Assembly: GCA_963920635.1 (NCBI GenBank)
Contig: OY987298.1
Coordinates: 83,833,454 to 83,897,453, forward strand
Direction: 5' to 3'
DNA length: 64,000 nucleotides
Source: Pseudeuparius sepicola
Lineage: Eukaryota > Arthropoda > Insecta > Coleoptera > Anthribidae
A model generated the notes under the pieces. That model saw nothing but the letters and a program-made list of their open reading frames with translations. It searched no databases and had not been told where the DNA came from. How positions within the stretch are numbered: position 1 is the stretch's first letter; every line of letters begins with the position of its first letter. A program made the translations under genes and the position numbers. Positions 1-10,707 of the stretch are shown here, piece after piece.

Positions 1-2
1 TA

Positions 3-170
3 TCAGCACATTCCGGAATCCAGCTAGTTTCTCACGAACCTTGCTTCCGATGCGAGTTTGCTGTGGAAGTTGTTGCACGTCAGAGAGACTGGATAACGGA
101 TGGCTTAGAAGTCGTCACACTACTACAAGGTGAAGGTATCCCCATCGATAGTGGTCTTCCAAAGTTGTAA
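3..170 (+). CDS. Possible 3'-terminal coding exon, unknown product
   Basis: The frame starting at base 3 is open to a TAA at 168-170 and gives 55 residues, ending GIPIDSGLPKL. The composition is balanced and less AT-rich than the sequence that follows, as expected for an exon. An AG at 5-6 could be a splice acceptor, but the window edge prevents a decision. The sequence turns AT-rich straight after the stop, like a 3'UTR. I do not recognise the family. It could also be a chance open frame or part of an unrecognised repeat. Confidence 0.35.
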   Translation, partial: SAHSGIQLVSHEPCFRCEFAVEVVARQRDWITDGLEVVTLLQGEGIPIDSGLPKL

Positions 171-642
171 AGAACTTTACGTAGAAAGAAACAGTTTTAG
201 TTTTATATAACTAACCTTTTATTCTGTGATTATTTGTAAACTTTTAACTAAAATTTTGATCAGCTAATTTTTGTAAAAAGCTAAATAATTTTTCGCTAAT
301 CCTGTCAACAAACACTTGCAAGGTTCTCCATTAAATTTTGTCTATATAAATCTGTTTTTAATTTGGGGTCCATCTTCCAAACTTAGTAGACCATTCCAAA
401 GAGAAATAACTTTTTGTTATAGGCTCTAGTAGCATTCTCACAGATTAATTTAGTAATTTTCGTGATTTCATGTTCATCGTTAGTATTTGAAGTTAGAAGC
501 TTCTTTGTTTGCTGAAATGAGCAACTTTATAAATATTTTAACCTTACTGTTAAACTGATAGTTGACAAGGTTCTTGGAATATTCATTTGCTTAGACCAAT
601 TGCACGCCCAGTTGCATTCGCTCTTCACTGACTAATATAAAA
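171..642. other. AT-rich sequence, no gene seen
   Basis: No open frame with protein-like composition is visible. If 3-170 is an exon, this would hold its 3'UTR. Confidence 0.5.
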
Positions 643-836
643 ATTAAAACATTTTCAACTGTATATAAATATCCAACTGGGCCAATGTGATGGCATAGCA
701 TGGTTATCGACTTGCTGTGTTAGGAAACCTGTATATAGTTTCGTTGATGTGGCAGTTTGAAATGTGACGAGTCGATTATGAACTGGTTGAGTTAGGCACT
801 ATCATAATTAAAACACTTTTCAAATATATAGGCACG
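643..836. repeat. Tandem unit of about 163 bp, partial copies
   Basis: The motif at 643 (AATTAAAACATTTTCAACTG) recurs in diverged form near 806, each time followed by a block containing 'CCAACT'. Within the unit the string GCATGGTTATCGACTTGC at 698-716 resembles 1133-1150, immediately left of the LTR element. GGCAGTTTGAAATGTGA at 751-767 resembles 7826-7842, just right of it. The LTR element therefore sits inside another copy of this unit. Confidence 0.55.
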
Positions 837-844
837 TCTCCAAC

Positions 845-1120
845 TAGGAGGGTCGAGCCCAAAATTTTTTTTTCGGGGTGTCAAATTACATCTCAAATTT
901 CATTTCCGGTGTCAAATTACATCTCAAATTTCATTTCCGATATCAAATTTCATCTCAAATTACACTTCAGGTGTCAAATTACATCTGAAATTACTCTTCG
1001 GGTGTAAAATTACATCTCAAATTACATCTGCATAATAATATTTGGATTTGAAATTTGACACCTTTGTAATCTGTCATGTTTCATTTCCGGTTTCAAATTT
1101 CATGCAATTCCACAGAAAAC
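845..1120. repeat. Degenerate short tandem repeat
   Basis: Repeated short phrases of the type 'GTGTCAAATTACATCTCAAA' and 'TTTCATTTCCGG' recur about every 30-35 bp, with drift and truncation. No coding potential is visible. Confidence 0.6.
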
Positions 1121-1150
1121 AATATGATGACATAGCATGGTTGTTGACCT

Positions 1151-2514
1151 TGTAACGAAGTTACTAAATTTCCAGGCTCTTATTCTTATCTTACACCGGT
1201 TTGATTCTTTCGTCACACTATTTCTAGCGTCCGGCCGCCGTAGTTTTTGTATCCATGCCGATAATTATTTATTTTTACTTTTGCCGCGGAGGGCCGCGTT
1301 CTTTATTCCGAGTCATTTGCAATTAATACAATTAATTGTGGGGTGTTTCGGGCTAAATTAATTTATCAAATATATTTGGGTTATCTGAGAGGGGTAGGAA
1401 CGCCGAATAAGGGTAGATCCGAAAGGGGTGCTTAAACTGGGGCTAGAATCGCCGTTCTTTTTGGGAAACCGGGTATTTAGGACATCGCCGATCCACGGAA
1501 GCCGCCGCTGAGGACGCGCCAGGGGTGGTTTATCCCTTAGGCGCTCCGCCCGGCCGTCAGCCGCCGCAGCGAGACCGATGTGGAGGGGATCGCTTGCGAA
1601 TTCCCGTCGGCGACGCCGACCAATGGGCTACCGCCGTACGCCGCTTGGTCACGTGGTTGCCGGCTATAAGACAGCCTGCCGCTGCTTCCACCGGGTCTTT
1701 TTGCCCGCTCAATTCCAGGTTAGTAATTTGCGCTCTTCGAATACTCTCTACCAGGGGGAAAAGTTTGAACTTTGCCCCAACCTTCTGCCTACCGCAGCCC
1801 CTTTAGCTAATTACGCATTTATCAATAATTTAATGCAGGTTAGACAACCGAGGAATGTGCTAGCAATTTCGCTCTTCGAATATTCTCTACCAGGGGGAAA
1901 AGTGTGAACTTTGCCCCAACCTACGGCCTACCGCGGCCCTTAGCTATCCGAACTTTGCTAGCCGTCAAATCCCTTGCTTAACCGTAACCTAGAATCCGAA
2001 CCGAATATTTTGAGCTTGCTTCTAGCTTGTCCGTTGGTTACGTTAACCGTTAGGGCATTTAAAGTACCGCAAGCAAGCCACGTCTAGCAACCCTAGATTA
2101 ATACTAAAGTCGCGTTGTTTCTTTTATTTACAGAACTCCCGTGCCCCCCCCCCCCCCCCCGATCGTGACTCGCCGGACTTATTTTGTATTATTTATTTAA
2201 GAATTTATTACCTACGTTGTTTAGTCAATATACGATGTCTTGAAATATTGTTTAATTTTGCTCCTATCCCTCAAACACACCACATTTGCATAACGCTCTA
2301 AAAAACTGGCGCCTGAGCATTCCGTTCCGACAGGGTTCTGATAAAAGAGGCTATAAGGAAGCCCCGCATCTAGAAAGGGAAATCAGAACGGGAAATACAC
2401 TAAACAGTATAAATTTCCGTTTGTCAAATATTTAATATTCAAAAATCAGACAGACTGCAAAGAAAAAGTAATTTTGTAAAAAGTATAATTCCGAAGTAAA
2501 AATAGAACGTTATA
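1151..2514 (+). repeat. 5' LTR (1364 bp)
   Basis: Matches 6555-7796 almost base for base, apart from two block differences. Bases 1299-1473 (175 bp) are absent from the 3' LTR, and 51 bp present in the 3' LTR (7522-7572) are missing here at about 2290. A run of 17 C occurs at 2144-2160 (19 C in the 3' LTR). Short open frames inside are mirrored in the other LTR and are not genes. Confidence 0.93.
1615..1672 (+). promoter_or_regulatory. Putative LTR promoter
   Basis: A GC-rich block contains a CCAAT pentamer (about 1619), a CACGTG E-box (about 1650) and CTATAAGA (about 1664-1671). The same arrangement is conserved at 6849-6901 in the 3' LTR. The motif order suits a pol II promoter, but the transcription start is not determined. 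Confidence 0.45.
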
Positions 2515-2517
2515 AAA

Positions 2518-2540
2518 AGTGGCGTACCCGAGCAGGAACC
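2518..2540 (+). other. Primer-binding-site-like segment
   Basis: Begins GTGGCGTACCCGAGCAGG a few bases after the 5' LTR. The TGGCG start resembles tRNA-primed sites of retroelements; I did not assign a specific tRNA. Confidence 0.5.
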
Positions 2541-2879
2541 GTGGTGTTTTGAGGTGGAGTAAAATAAAACAAAACCGAACTTATTTGGCCAGGGGGGACC
2601 AGCGTGAATTTTAGTAGTTGCTTTCCGAATAATACTTTGTAAATTTATTGTGTGCTTTGCGTACAACCACAGTAGCTTTGCTTTGCGTATAGAGGTGGCG
2701 AGTAGATAGTTAGTAGCGGTGTGGATATAATATAAAGAAACCACCGGAGATCGGAACTACGCCGGCTTCGCGTCATAGATCGGACGGCGCGCCGGCAGGA
2801 AAAAACTCTGGTTTTTCTTTGGCCACGTCGTTTTTGCCTCGCGCTGCGCCTGAACGCGAACGAGTTATTACCGAAACCC

Positions 2880-3150
2880 ATTAAGGCGGGCGCACACATG
2901 CTACTATCGAATCCGATTGTCTGAAACGATTATCGGACACGAGAATCTGAGAACTGCGGCACATATCCAATTTTTGAGTGGTGTGTCATCAAAGTGTTAT
3001 AATAATTTGTGCCACAATGGACAACATAGGGTGGCTATTGATTTCTCGCTTGAGAAGCAGAAAAAAAAGACAAAGCGTCGCTACTGGGTGCATCCCGCGC
3101 ACATATTTGTTAACTTATTGTTATTTGTTATTTATTTATAAAAGCGAAAT
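2880..3150 (+). pseudogene. PIF/Harbinger-like fragment in the gag position
   Basis: TTAAGGCGGGCGCACAC at 2881-2897 resembles a Harbinger end (TWA target, GC-rich terminus). The frame at about 3034-3110 reads a basic stretch, KKKTKRRYWVHP. It parallels the KKRRRRFWVH of the Harbinger transposase at about 27180, a typical N-terminal feature of that family. No matching right terminus was found, so the piece looks truncated. It lies where gypsy gag should be. Confidence 0.45.
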
Positions 3151-3261
3151 GCCTTATAAAATATTAGTACCTATATGTATGTACCTACATACTAAAACAA
3201 ATGGAAACAAAAACCTCACCGGCACTGGTTTACTCCCGATAATGCTATAAACTGATGATGT

Positions 3262-3858
3262 AGATTTAATATCGACCTCGCGGAACCTTCTACCAGCGGG
3301 ACAAACCGAAACCGGGAAATTTCGATAGGTGACGACCAGTGGCGAAGATCAGGGGAAACCGCCGCGGGGAGCGCATCCGAACTTTTAGAAGTTTCCAACC
3401 GCGACCGCGAAATCTGCCGAGAAATTTCTGCGAGAACCGATATGTCGCCGGAACCTGTAGAGACCGCCACAGGTGACATAACCAGGTTCGCAGAATTTTC
3501 TGGTCCCAAAACTGAAAGACTGAGTTTTGGGGAGCGAACAAATCTGCCGAAACTCGCGGAAACCGCCGTGAGTACCGCCGTATCCGAGATATCCGACCGC
3601 CCAGACCGTCTACCGCCTCTGATCTTATCTAACCGAAACGCCGAAAAACTTAGGGAATTTTTAGACGCCGAACTACCGCTATTTGAACATGTGAGAGGTA
3701 CCACGCCTCTGGTATCGCATAAAATTCATTTATTAAATCCCGAACCGATTAAACAGCGTTACCACCCACGCAATCCGTATATGCAAGAGGTTATCAACCA
3801 AGAAGTTGACAAAATGCTCGCCGATGGCGTAATAGAACCATCTACCAGTCCGTGGTAG
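3262..3858 (+). pseudogene. Gypsy pol, N-terminal RT segment
   Basis: An open frame from about 3262 to the TAG at 3856-3858. The last ~70 codons match the start of Ty3/gypsy reverse transcriptases (HKIHLLNPEPIKQRYHPRNP, then a 'DGVIEPSTSPW' type segment). The frame breaks exactly where the 'SPW' motif should run into the basic 'KKKDG' segment, which resumes in the next frame at about 3855. The pattern suggests loss of a few codons plus a frameshift. The earlier part (3262-3640) is unrecognised linker; protease motifs are not visible. Confidence 0.75.
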
Positions 3859-5387
3859 CAAAGAAGAAAGACGGGACATATCGTTTTTGCATTGATTTTC
3901 AAAAAGTAAATGACGTTACGCGCAAAGATGCATACCCTCTGCCATTCATACAAGCTATTTTAGATAAATTACGCCGGGCCAAATACATCTCGACCATAGA
4001 TCTCAAGCACGGGTATTGGCAGGTGCCATTAAGGCCCAAAAGTAAGCCAATTACTGCGTTTACGGTACCCTCCGGCGGGTTATATCAATTTCGCGTTATG
4101 CCATTCGGCTTACACTCCGCGCCCGCGACTTTTCAGCGGCTTATGGACTCAATCATAACTCCCGATTTAGAGCCGTATTGTTTTGCCTACCTAGATGACA
4201 TAATCGTGCTCGGAGAAAGTTTTGAACACCACCTACAACTTTTACGCGAAGTCTTCCGCCGTCTTTTGAAACTCAATCCCAATAAATGTCGTTTTGGTTG
4301 CCAATCATTACAATATTTAGGGCACGTAGTTACGTCAGAGGGCATCCGTACCGATCCAGAAAAAGTATCCGCGATTTTGGAACTTCCGGCGCCGACAAAC
4401 GTCCGCGGCTTACGTCGTTTTCTAGGAATCGCTTCCTGGTACTGCCGCTTTGTTCCGAATTTCTCGCAAATTGCCGCGCCGCTTAATCAATTACTTAAAA
4501 AACAACAAAAATGGAAATGGACCGATATACAAGAGGCCGCTTTCCGCGAATTGAAAGAACGCTTGACCAATGCACCTGTCCTGGCGTGTCCCGATTTTTC
4601 AAAACCGTTTGTTTTGCAAACAAACGCCTCGGACGCGGGTTTGGGCGTTGCCTTGACGCAGAACGCGCACGGGCAAGATTGCGTGGTTGCCTATGCTAGC
4701 CGTTCGCTAACCGGAACCGAGAAAAATTATAGCACAACCGAGAAAGAAGCTTTAGCCATCGTTTGGGGCATCGAGAAGATGCGTCCTTATTTAGAGGGAT
4801 ATAAATTCACTGTAGTAACCGATCACCAGTCTCTAGGGTGGCTCCGATCACTCAAAAATCCGTCCGGACGTCTAGCGCGTTGGGTTGTATTTTTACAACA
4901 ATATTATTTCGATAAATATCGCCGAGGCGTGCTTAACCAAGTAGCAGACGCTTTGTCACGCGCACCCGTCGAAACTCCGCCCTCCGATGACAATTCCGAA
5001 GTAGTACTTTTCATTGATACCCCTACGTGCAGGTGGTATGTCCGTAAACAAGCGGAAGTAGAGCGCGATCCGGAAAAACACCCGGATTATTGCATAAAAG
5101 AGGGTCGTTTGTATCGTCACATTTGGGATCTTTCCGCCCCGACCGAACCCGAACTTTCCGAGCCGTGGAAGTTATGCGTACCAACCGAATCCCGGCCACG
5201 AGTACTCAGGGAATGCCACGATCTTCCGACCGCGAGACATCTCGGAATCTCGAAAACTACCGCGAGAGTAGCTGCGCATTATTATTGGCCAGGGATGCTG
5301 CGGGACGTAGCTACCTACGTTCGCCGTTGTACATGTTGTCAACAGTATAAAGTTGAATCACAAAAACCCGCTGGTAAAATGCATCCC
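3852..5387 (+). pseudogene. Gypsy pol: RT core, RNase H, integrase zinc finger
   Basis: A long frame of about 512 codons. RT motifs include the fingers (KKKDGTYRFCIDF), STIDLKHGYWQ, and the YLDD active site near 4190. The RNase H region follows, with a typical first aspartate position reading N (LQTNASDAGLG), so that domain may be inactive. A DALSRAP segment follows near 4950. The integrase N-terminal HHCC finger is at about 5215-5345 (CHD...RHLG ... CTCC). The frame ends at TAG 5388-5390; the same frame continues with integrase, so this stop is a disabling mutation within pol. Confidence 0.88.
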
Positions 5388-5390
5388 TAG

Positions 5391-6281
5391 CTTAATCAAG
5401 ATCCGTGGGAAATAATCAGTACCGATTTAGTAGGACCGTTACCACGCTCCAGTAAAGGTAATTTGTACCTCGTAGTTTTCCAGGATAGGTTCACAAAATG
5501 GGTAGCCGCCCGCGCAATCCGAAAAGCTACGGCTAAGGCCGTTACCCAAGCTTTTTACGAGGAAATAATTACGCGTTTTGGGTGTCCGAAAATAGCTATT
5601 ACCGATAATGGAACCCAATATACCGGTCATATGTTTAATGATTTTCTTACCGAGATGAATATTCAACATAGACTTACTCCGCCGTACACTCCGCAAACCA
5701 ACCCCGTAGAATGCACCAACCGAACTTTGAAAACCATGATTGCGCAATTTTGTCGCGACGATCAAAAGAAATGGGACGCACACCTCCCCGAGTTACTATT
5801 TGCAATAAATACCGCACGTCACGATTCCACAGGTTTTAGTCCTGCTTTTCTAAATTTCGGGCGCGAATTTGACGTACCTGGCGCATTGTACCGATCCGGC
5901 AAACCCGTGGACGACCCTGTAGAAAATGTAGAATATCAAACTAACCGCCTGGTCAAACTTAGGGAGACTTTTGAACTTGTACGCGTGAATTTGGGTCGAT
6001 CATTCACCCAACAGAGTCGTAATTATAATTTGCGCCGACGTGAATGGCGATGTTTCTTGCAAGATCGCGTGATGAAGCGAGAGCATCATTTGTCCGATGC
6101 TGCGAAAGGTTTTGCGGCAAAGCTCGCTCCAAAATATTCGGGTCCGTATACCGTGGTCCGAGTACATTCTCCTGTAGTATTTGATCTAAAGTCCGAGACA
6201 GGAAAAATGCTCCGCCGCGTGCATATCAAAGACTTAAAACCTGTCACAGACCCCGAGCTTACTACGTCTGTCGTAGGGTAG
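5391..6281 (+). pseudogene. Gypsy integrase core and C-terminus
   Basis: Continues in frame after the TAG at 5388-5390. The catalytic aspartates are in 'STDLVGPLP' (about 5425) and 'ITDNGTQY' (about 5600), and the glutamate is in 'NPVECTNRT' (about 5710), so the DDE set is present. A 'PKYSGPYTVV' segment near 6130 matches the C-terminal domain of gypsy integrases. No chromodomain or envelope ORF follows; the remaining 270 bases to the 3' LTR are noncoding. Confidence 0.88.
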
Positions 6282-6532
6282 GTTCCGAACCGAAAATCCG
6301 TTTAATGGCGACCAACCGAGCTCCCGAAGCTTATCCGCCTGGCGTAGGTACCCGGTCCGCCGCCGCCGGTTTCAAAACTCCGTGAATCGACGCATCGCGA
6401 TGGCAGTCGTTTGAAGTACCTAGGAGAAACGATATTCCGTTTTCGCCCGCTATCTGAAGCGCTTGATACTCATGATTACCGTCTGGTACAGGGCGTCCGA
6501 AATAAAAAAAATGCAAAATGAAATTTTCATTT

Positions 6533-6554
6533 TTTTGAGGAAGAAGGAGGGGTG
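6533..6554 (+). other. Polypurine tract
   Basis: A purine-rich run (GAGGAAGAAGGAGGGG) directly before the 3' LTR, the expected plus-strand priming site. Confidence 0.75.
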
Positions 6555-7796
6555 TGTAACAAAGTTACTAAATTTCCAGGCTTTTATTCTTATCTTACAC
6601 CGGTTTGATTCTTTCGCCACGCTATTTCTAGCGTCCGGCCGCCGTAGTTTTTATATCCATGCCGATAATTATTTATTTTTACTTTTGCCGCGGAGGGCCG
6701 CGTATTTAGGACATCGCCGATCCAAGGATGCCGCCGCTGAGGACGCGCCAGGGGTGGTTCATCCCTTAGGCGCTCCGCCCGGCCGTCAGCCGCCGCAGCG
6801 AGACCGATGTGGAGGGGATCGCTTGCGAATTTCCGTCGGCGACGCCGACCAATGGGCTGCCGCCGCACGCCGCTTGGTCACGTGGTTGCCGGCTATAAGA
6901 CAACCTGCCGCTGCTTCCACCGGGTCTTTTTGCCCGCTCAATTCCAGGTTAGTAATTTGCGCTCTTCGAATACACTCTACCAGGGGGAAAACTGTGAACT
7001 TTGCCCCAACCTTCTGCCTACCGCGGCCCCTTTAGCTAATTACGCATTTATCAATAATTTAATGCAGGTTAGACAACCGAGGAATGTGCTAGCAATTTCG
7101 TTCTTCGAATATTCTCTATCAGGGGGAAAAGTGTGAACTTTGCCCCAACCTACGGCCTACCGCGGCCCTTAGCTATCCGAACTTTGCTAGCCGTCAAATC
7201 CGTTGCTTAACCGTAACCTAGAATCCGAACCGAATATTTTGAGCTTGCTTCTAGCTTTTCCGTTGCTTACGTTAACCGTTAGGGCATTTAAAGTACCGCA
7301 AGCAAGCCACGTCTAGCAACCCTAGATTAATACTAAAGTCGCGTTGTTTCTTTTATTTACAGAACTCCCGTGCCCCCCCCCCCCCCCCCCCGATCGTGAC
7401 TCGCCGGACTTATTTTGTATTATTTATTTAAGAATTTATTACCTACGTTGTTTAGTCAATATACGATGTCTTGAAATATTGTTTAATTTTGCTCCTATCC
7501 CTCAAACACACCACATTTGCACTCTGGAATTACTTTTCTCTGATGAAAGCTATCCTGGGTAAAAGCGGAGCATACCGCTCTAAAAAACTGGCGCCTGAGC
7601 ATTCCGTTCAGACAGGGTTCTGATAAAAGAGGCCATAAGGAAGCCCCGCATCTAGAAAGGGAAATCAGAACGGGAAATACACTAAACAGTATAAATTTCC
7701 GTTTGTCAAATATTTAATATTCAAAAATCAGATAGACTGCAAAGAAAAAGTAATTTTGTAAAAAGTATAATTCCGAAGTAAAAAAAGAATGTTATA
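6555..7796 (+). repeat. 3' LTR (1242 bp)
   Basis: Partner of 1151-2514. It lacks the 175-bp block but keeps the 51-bp segment 7522-7572, which lies between two GCA triplets. The lengths reconcile exactly once these two blocks and the C-run difference (17 versus 19) are removed. Ends GTTATA, followed by the ACCT duplication. Confidence 0.93.
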
Positions 7797-8009
7797 ACCT
7801 ACTGCGTCAGGAAACTGGCTGATCTTACAGTTTGAAATGTGAGTCGATAATTTCGCTGTTTTGCAGTTTGGTAGATTGTTGACCAGATGTGTCACAGATT
7901 TTGCAGTTTTACAGTACGGCGCTGGTTGGTGTTTTTTCATTCCTGTTGCTACTCTCTAGTAACTGGTACCTCAGTACATAGTGATTGGTTGTGTATTGTG
8001 AAATTAACT

Positions 8010-9104
8010 ATGTCTGCTGAGACTCCAAGAGTGATCATTTTGGACAATAAACTCGTGAAAGCTGTAAGTACATGGTACATTTTACTATATGTTCAATTAT
8101 TTGGACATTTTAATTATTGCATATTGCAACCCCCACCCCAACGAAGGCTCTGACCACCGCTTCTAGGAATATGCCCAATCTTTTGAGACTCTTAGACCCA
8201 GTAGATCTCATAAGCAAAATTTCAAAATATTTGTATACATATACTCTTTTTTGTTTTCAGACCTCATCTCCCGAGGTGGACTCCATCACCATCCTGGATA
8301 GCAGCCAGGAGCGGGAGGAAATGGTTCAGGAGATTCAGTCGGAGATCCTGGGAATACCGCTCGAGGATTTAAAATTAATGAGTCTTAATTTTTTTTATTT
8401 CATTTTTTAAATTATTTCTTTTATATGTATTGTACTTACTTATTCGTTTTTCTCTTCAGCCACCCTCCCCGGCTATCACCATCCGTGGCAGCAGCCAAGA
8501 GATGGAGAAGATAGCAGAGGAACTTAACATTGACATCCTTGAGCAAGCACAGGAGAGCACCCTGGAGCAGCCAGCCGCGACTTCGGCACAGCTCCCTTCT
8601 TCATCGACAGGACGCAAAGTGTCGAAGTTGATAATCAAGCCGCCGTCGCCCCCAGCTGCCCAGGAGGAACCGTCACCACCTGCCTCTCCTGTGCTGATAC
8701 CCAGAGGCAAGAAGCGGCCCTTGTCGAAGCTGAGAATCAAGCTCTCTCGTGCAGCTGCTGCAGCTTCTTCTCCCCCCGCCTCCCCTGAGTCAGCCCTTCA
8801 AACGAAAAAGCGGAGCTTGGGGACTAGCACCGCTTCGACCACGACGGGAAGGAGGTTGAAGGATATGGAGCAGCTGGAGAGGGTGCTGAGGCTATACGAG
8901 GATACGGAAATGGAGGAACTTACCCAAGTGAGTCAGTGTGATGGGGGGGGGGGGGTAAGTGTTGTGGTCGAAAGCGTTGTAAGAATGAATGAATTGTGTG
9001 AAAGGAGAAATGTAGAAATTGAGCGAAATTTAGATGATTGTGATAGGGAGTTAGAAAGAATAAGAGGGATGGACAGTGTGGTACTCGCAAAAAAGGTGAC
9101 GTAA
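8010..9104 (+). CDS. Three-exon gene of unknown function with SIM-like repeats
   Basis: Exon 1 (8010-8063) starts MSAETPRVIILDN and ends at a good donor, GCT|GTAAGT. Exon 2 starts at 8261 after TTGTTTTCAG and includes ITILDSSQEREEM. Exon 3 starts at 8460 after TCTCTTCAG and runs to TAA 9102-9104, beginning PPSPAITIRGSSQEMEKIAE. The hydrophobic-plus-acid motifs (VIILD, ITILDS) resemble SUMO-interaction motifs, and exons 2 and 3 look duplicated. Two 'SKL(I/R)IK..SPPASP' repeats follow, then a charged, probably coiled-coil C-terminus. I find no acceptable phase-0 donor after exon 2, so exon 2 may be skipped (exon 1 to 3 is in phase) or the gene may be damaged. A run of 13 G lies in exon 3. A possible poly(A) signal is near 9127. 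Family not recognised. Confidence 0.6.
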
Positions 9105-9845
9105 AGAAAGGAACAGGATTTTAAAAATAAAATACTTCAAAGGTTAAAATCAAAACCCAAGTAATTTGTAATCTTTGAAATATTTTATTATTAAGGTCAT
9201 GTTCCCTTAGTGTGAATTTTTGCGTAAATGCATGTGCAAGTGTGTAAGTTCCTCCATTTAAATATCCTCGTAAAATTTGTATATATTGTATAAATTAGTT
9301 TTTACTTTTTTGTAATTAGTGTATATTACCTTTAAGTTTTTTATAGTAAATTTTTATTTTATTTTTATTTATTTTATTTTTAATAAACATATTAGTGGAA
9401 CCACAGAAAATATACTACAAACAGAAGGTCATTTTACATGTATTAAATTCAAGACCCAAAAGGACTCGGAATGTTCTGATACTGAGTCCACCTATAGTAA
9501 CCTGCATAATCATAGCACTTCGGTGGAACGTTACGCTTTTGCCTTGCATGACTCGTAGCCGCTAGCCAATGCCGGCATTGTCGGATACTAGCAACTTTCC
9601 CTAAATTTTGACGAAAGGAATCAAATGCATGGAATATGGCGATTTCGAGTCTCAGAGTGACGGCATCGGCGATCGGCGTTTAGATACAAAATTCGTGATT
9701 CGTTTATTCTCATCTGGACGCTTGGTATAATCACAGAAAATCTACTATGAATAGGTTTTTTGTGGTAAAATTATATCGAATATCTAACACGTGTTGGAGC
9801 TAAAAAGCTGTATTGTGTTTGTTGGTTTGTATTGTGTTATTTGCT
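9105..9845. other. AT-rich spacer, no gene seen
   Basis: It contains a possible AATAAA for the preceding gene. A short open frame at 9319-9558 has low-complexity start sequence and no recognisable motif. Confidence 0.5.
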
Positions 9846-9969
9846 ATGGCGGAATTGGCAGGCAACAAATGCCAATATTACAACTGCGGAGCCTCTAGAA
9901 GATCGGGCGTACAAATGTTTCCTGCGGAAAGGGACTTGAACATTTGTTTAAAATAGGTGGAAAATTGTG
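9846..9969 (+). pseudogene. THAP domain, first exon (nonsense mutation)
   Basis: ATG at 9846, with the paired cysteines of a C2CH THAP finger (KCQYYNC), an 'FPAERDL' segment, then AAA TAG GTG GAA AAT TGT G and a GTAAGT donor. The TAG at 9954-9956 falls exactly where THAP domains have an invariant tryptophan before '(I/V)ENCG', so a TGG codon has probably become TAG. The exon ends in phase 1. The matching second half lies 4.3 kb downstream at 14240. THAP fingers bind DNA and occur in P-element transposases as well as host factors. Confidence 0.75.
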
Positions 9970-10707
9970 GTAAGTAGATAAAATCATTATCTAGTAATTA
10001 GTTTTTTTTTGTTTTTCATGAATAATAAATTTGTTTTATTAGAATAGATCAAGTTACATACTTTTACATTTTGTCAAATTTACCCATCACTACGTTTTTA
10101 TATAAAACTTTACAACATTAGGTATCTTTTGCTACTTTGTAATATTTATTTTTTAAATATTATACCGGGTAAACTTATTTAATTTGAATTTGTGATTCTC
10201 GTAATAGACATACGATGGCTATACATACATGCTATAACAAAAAAAATCTGGTATAAACAAAGAAATTCCATCCCAAGATTCTAAAATTAGTTCTTTTTGT
10301 GATTTTACTAAAATTCTTGAAATAAAATATTCAGATAATAAAATAAGAATAAAAAAAGAAAGAGTAAGTTTAATACAATAATATAATATGCTCTATCTGA
10401 AAGATTAATAATTTTGGTGACATATTTTCTGCAGCCTGCAGGTTAAATTTGTGTTGAGTGAAAAATTAGTTCCTACATGCCATATTATTCCCAATTTTAT
10501 TTCTATGGATCGTGTTTTCCACCAAAAATTGCCACCTCCTTACTTTCTTCTTTTTCAAGATTGAAAAAAATATTTCGAATAAAACTTGTGCATACCGAAT
10601 TGTATTTTTTACGGTGGGTACCAAATTTGTGTTGCACAAAACCGTGACATACAAAATTCATTGTTTTTAATTGCAACACCGTATATCTGTATATAGGGTG
10701 TTCCACT
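9970..10707. other. Intron sequence of the THAP pseudogene
   Basis: AT-rich with many homopolymer runs; no ORF of interest. The next 3.5 kb of this intron is made of inverted-repeat elements. Confidence 0.45.

Larger units (their letters stand above)
1151..7796 (+). mobile_element. Ty3/gypsy LTR retrotransposon, defective
   Basis: Two long direct repeats start TGTAACRAAGTTAC (1151 and 6555) and end GTTATA (2514 and 7796). The whole is flanked by the 4-bp target duplication ACCT (1147-1150, 7797-7800). A primer-binding-like site follows the 5' LTR and a purine tract precedes the 3' LTR. The interior (2515-6554) carries reverse transcriptase, RNase H and integrase in Ty3/gypsy order. I see no gag zinc knuckle, no protease DTG/DSG motif and no envelope gene. 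Pol is interrupted by a frameshift and a stop, so this copy is not autonomous. Confidence 0.93.

Noticed and set aside
1525..1907. GC-rich open frames in the 5' LTR
   Set aside because: Mirrored in the 3' LTR at 6463-7136 and overlapping the promoter/R region; best explained as LTR sequence, not a gene.
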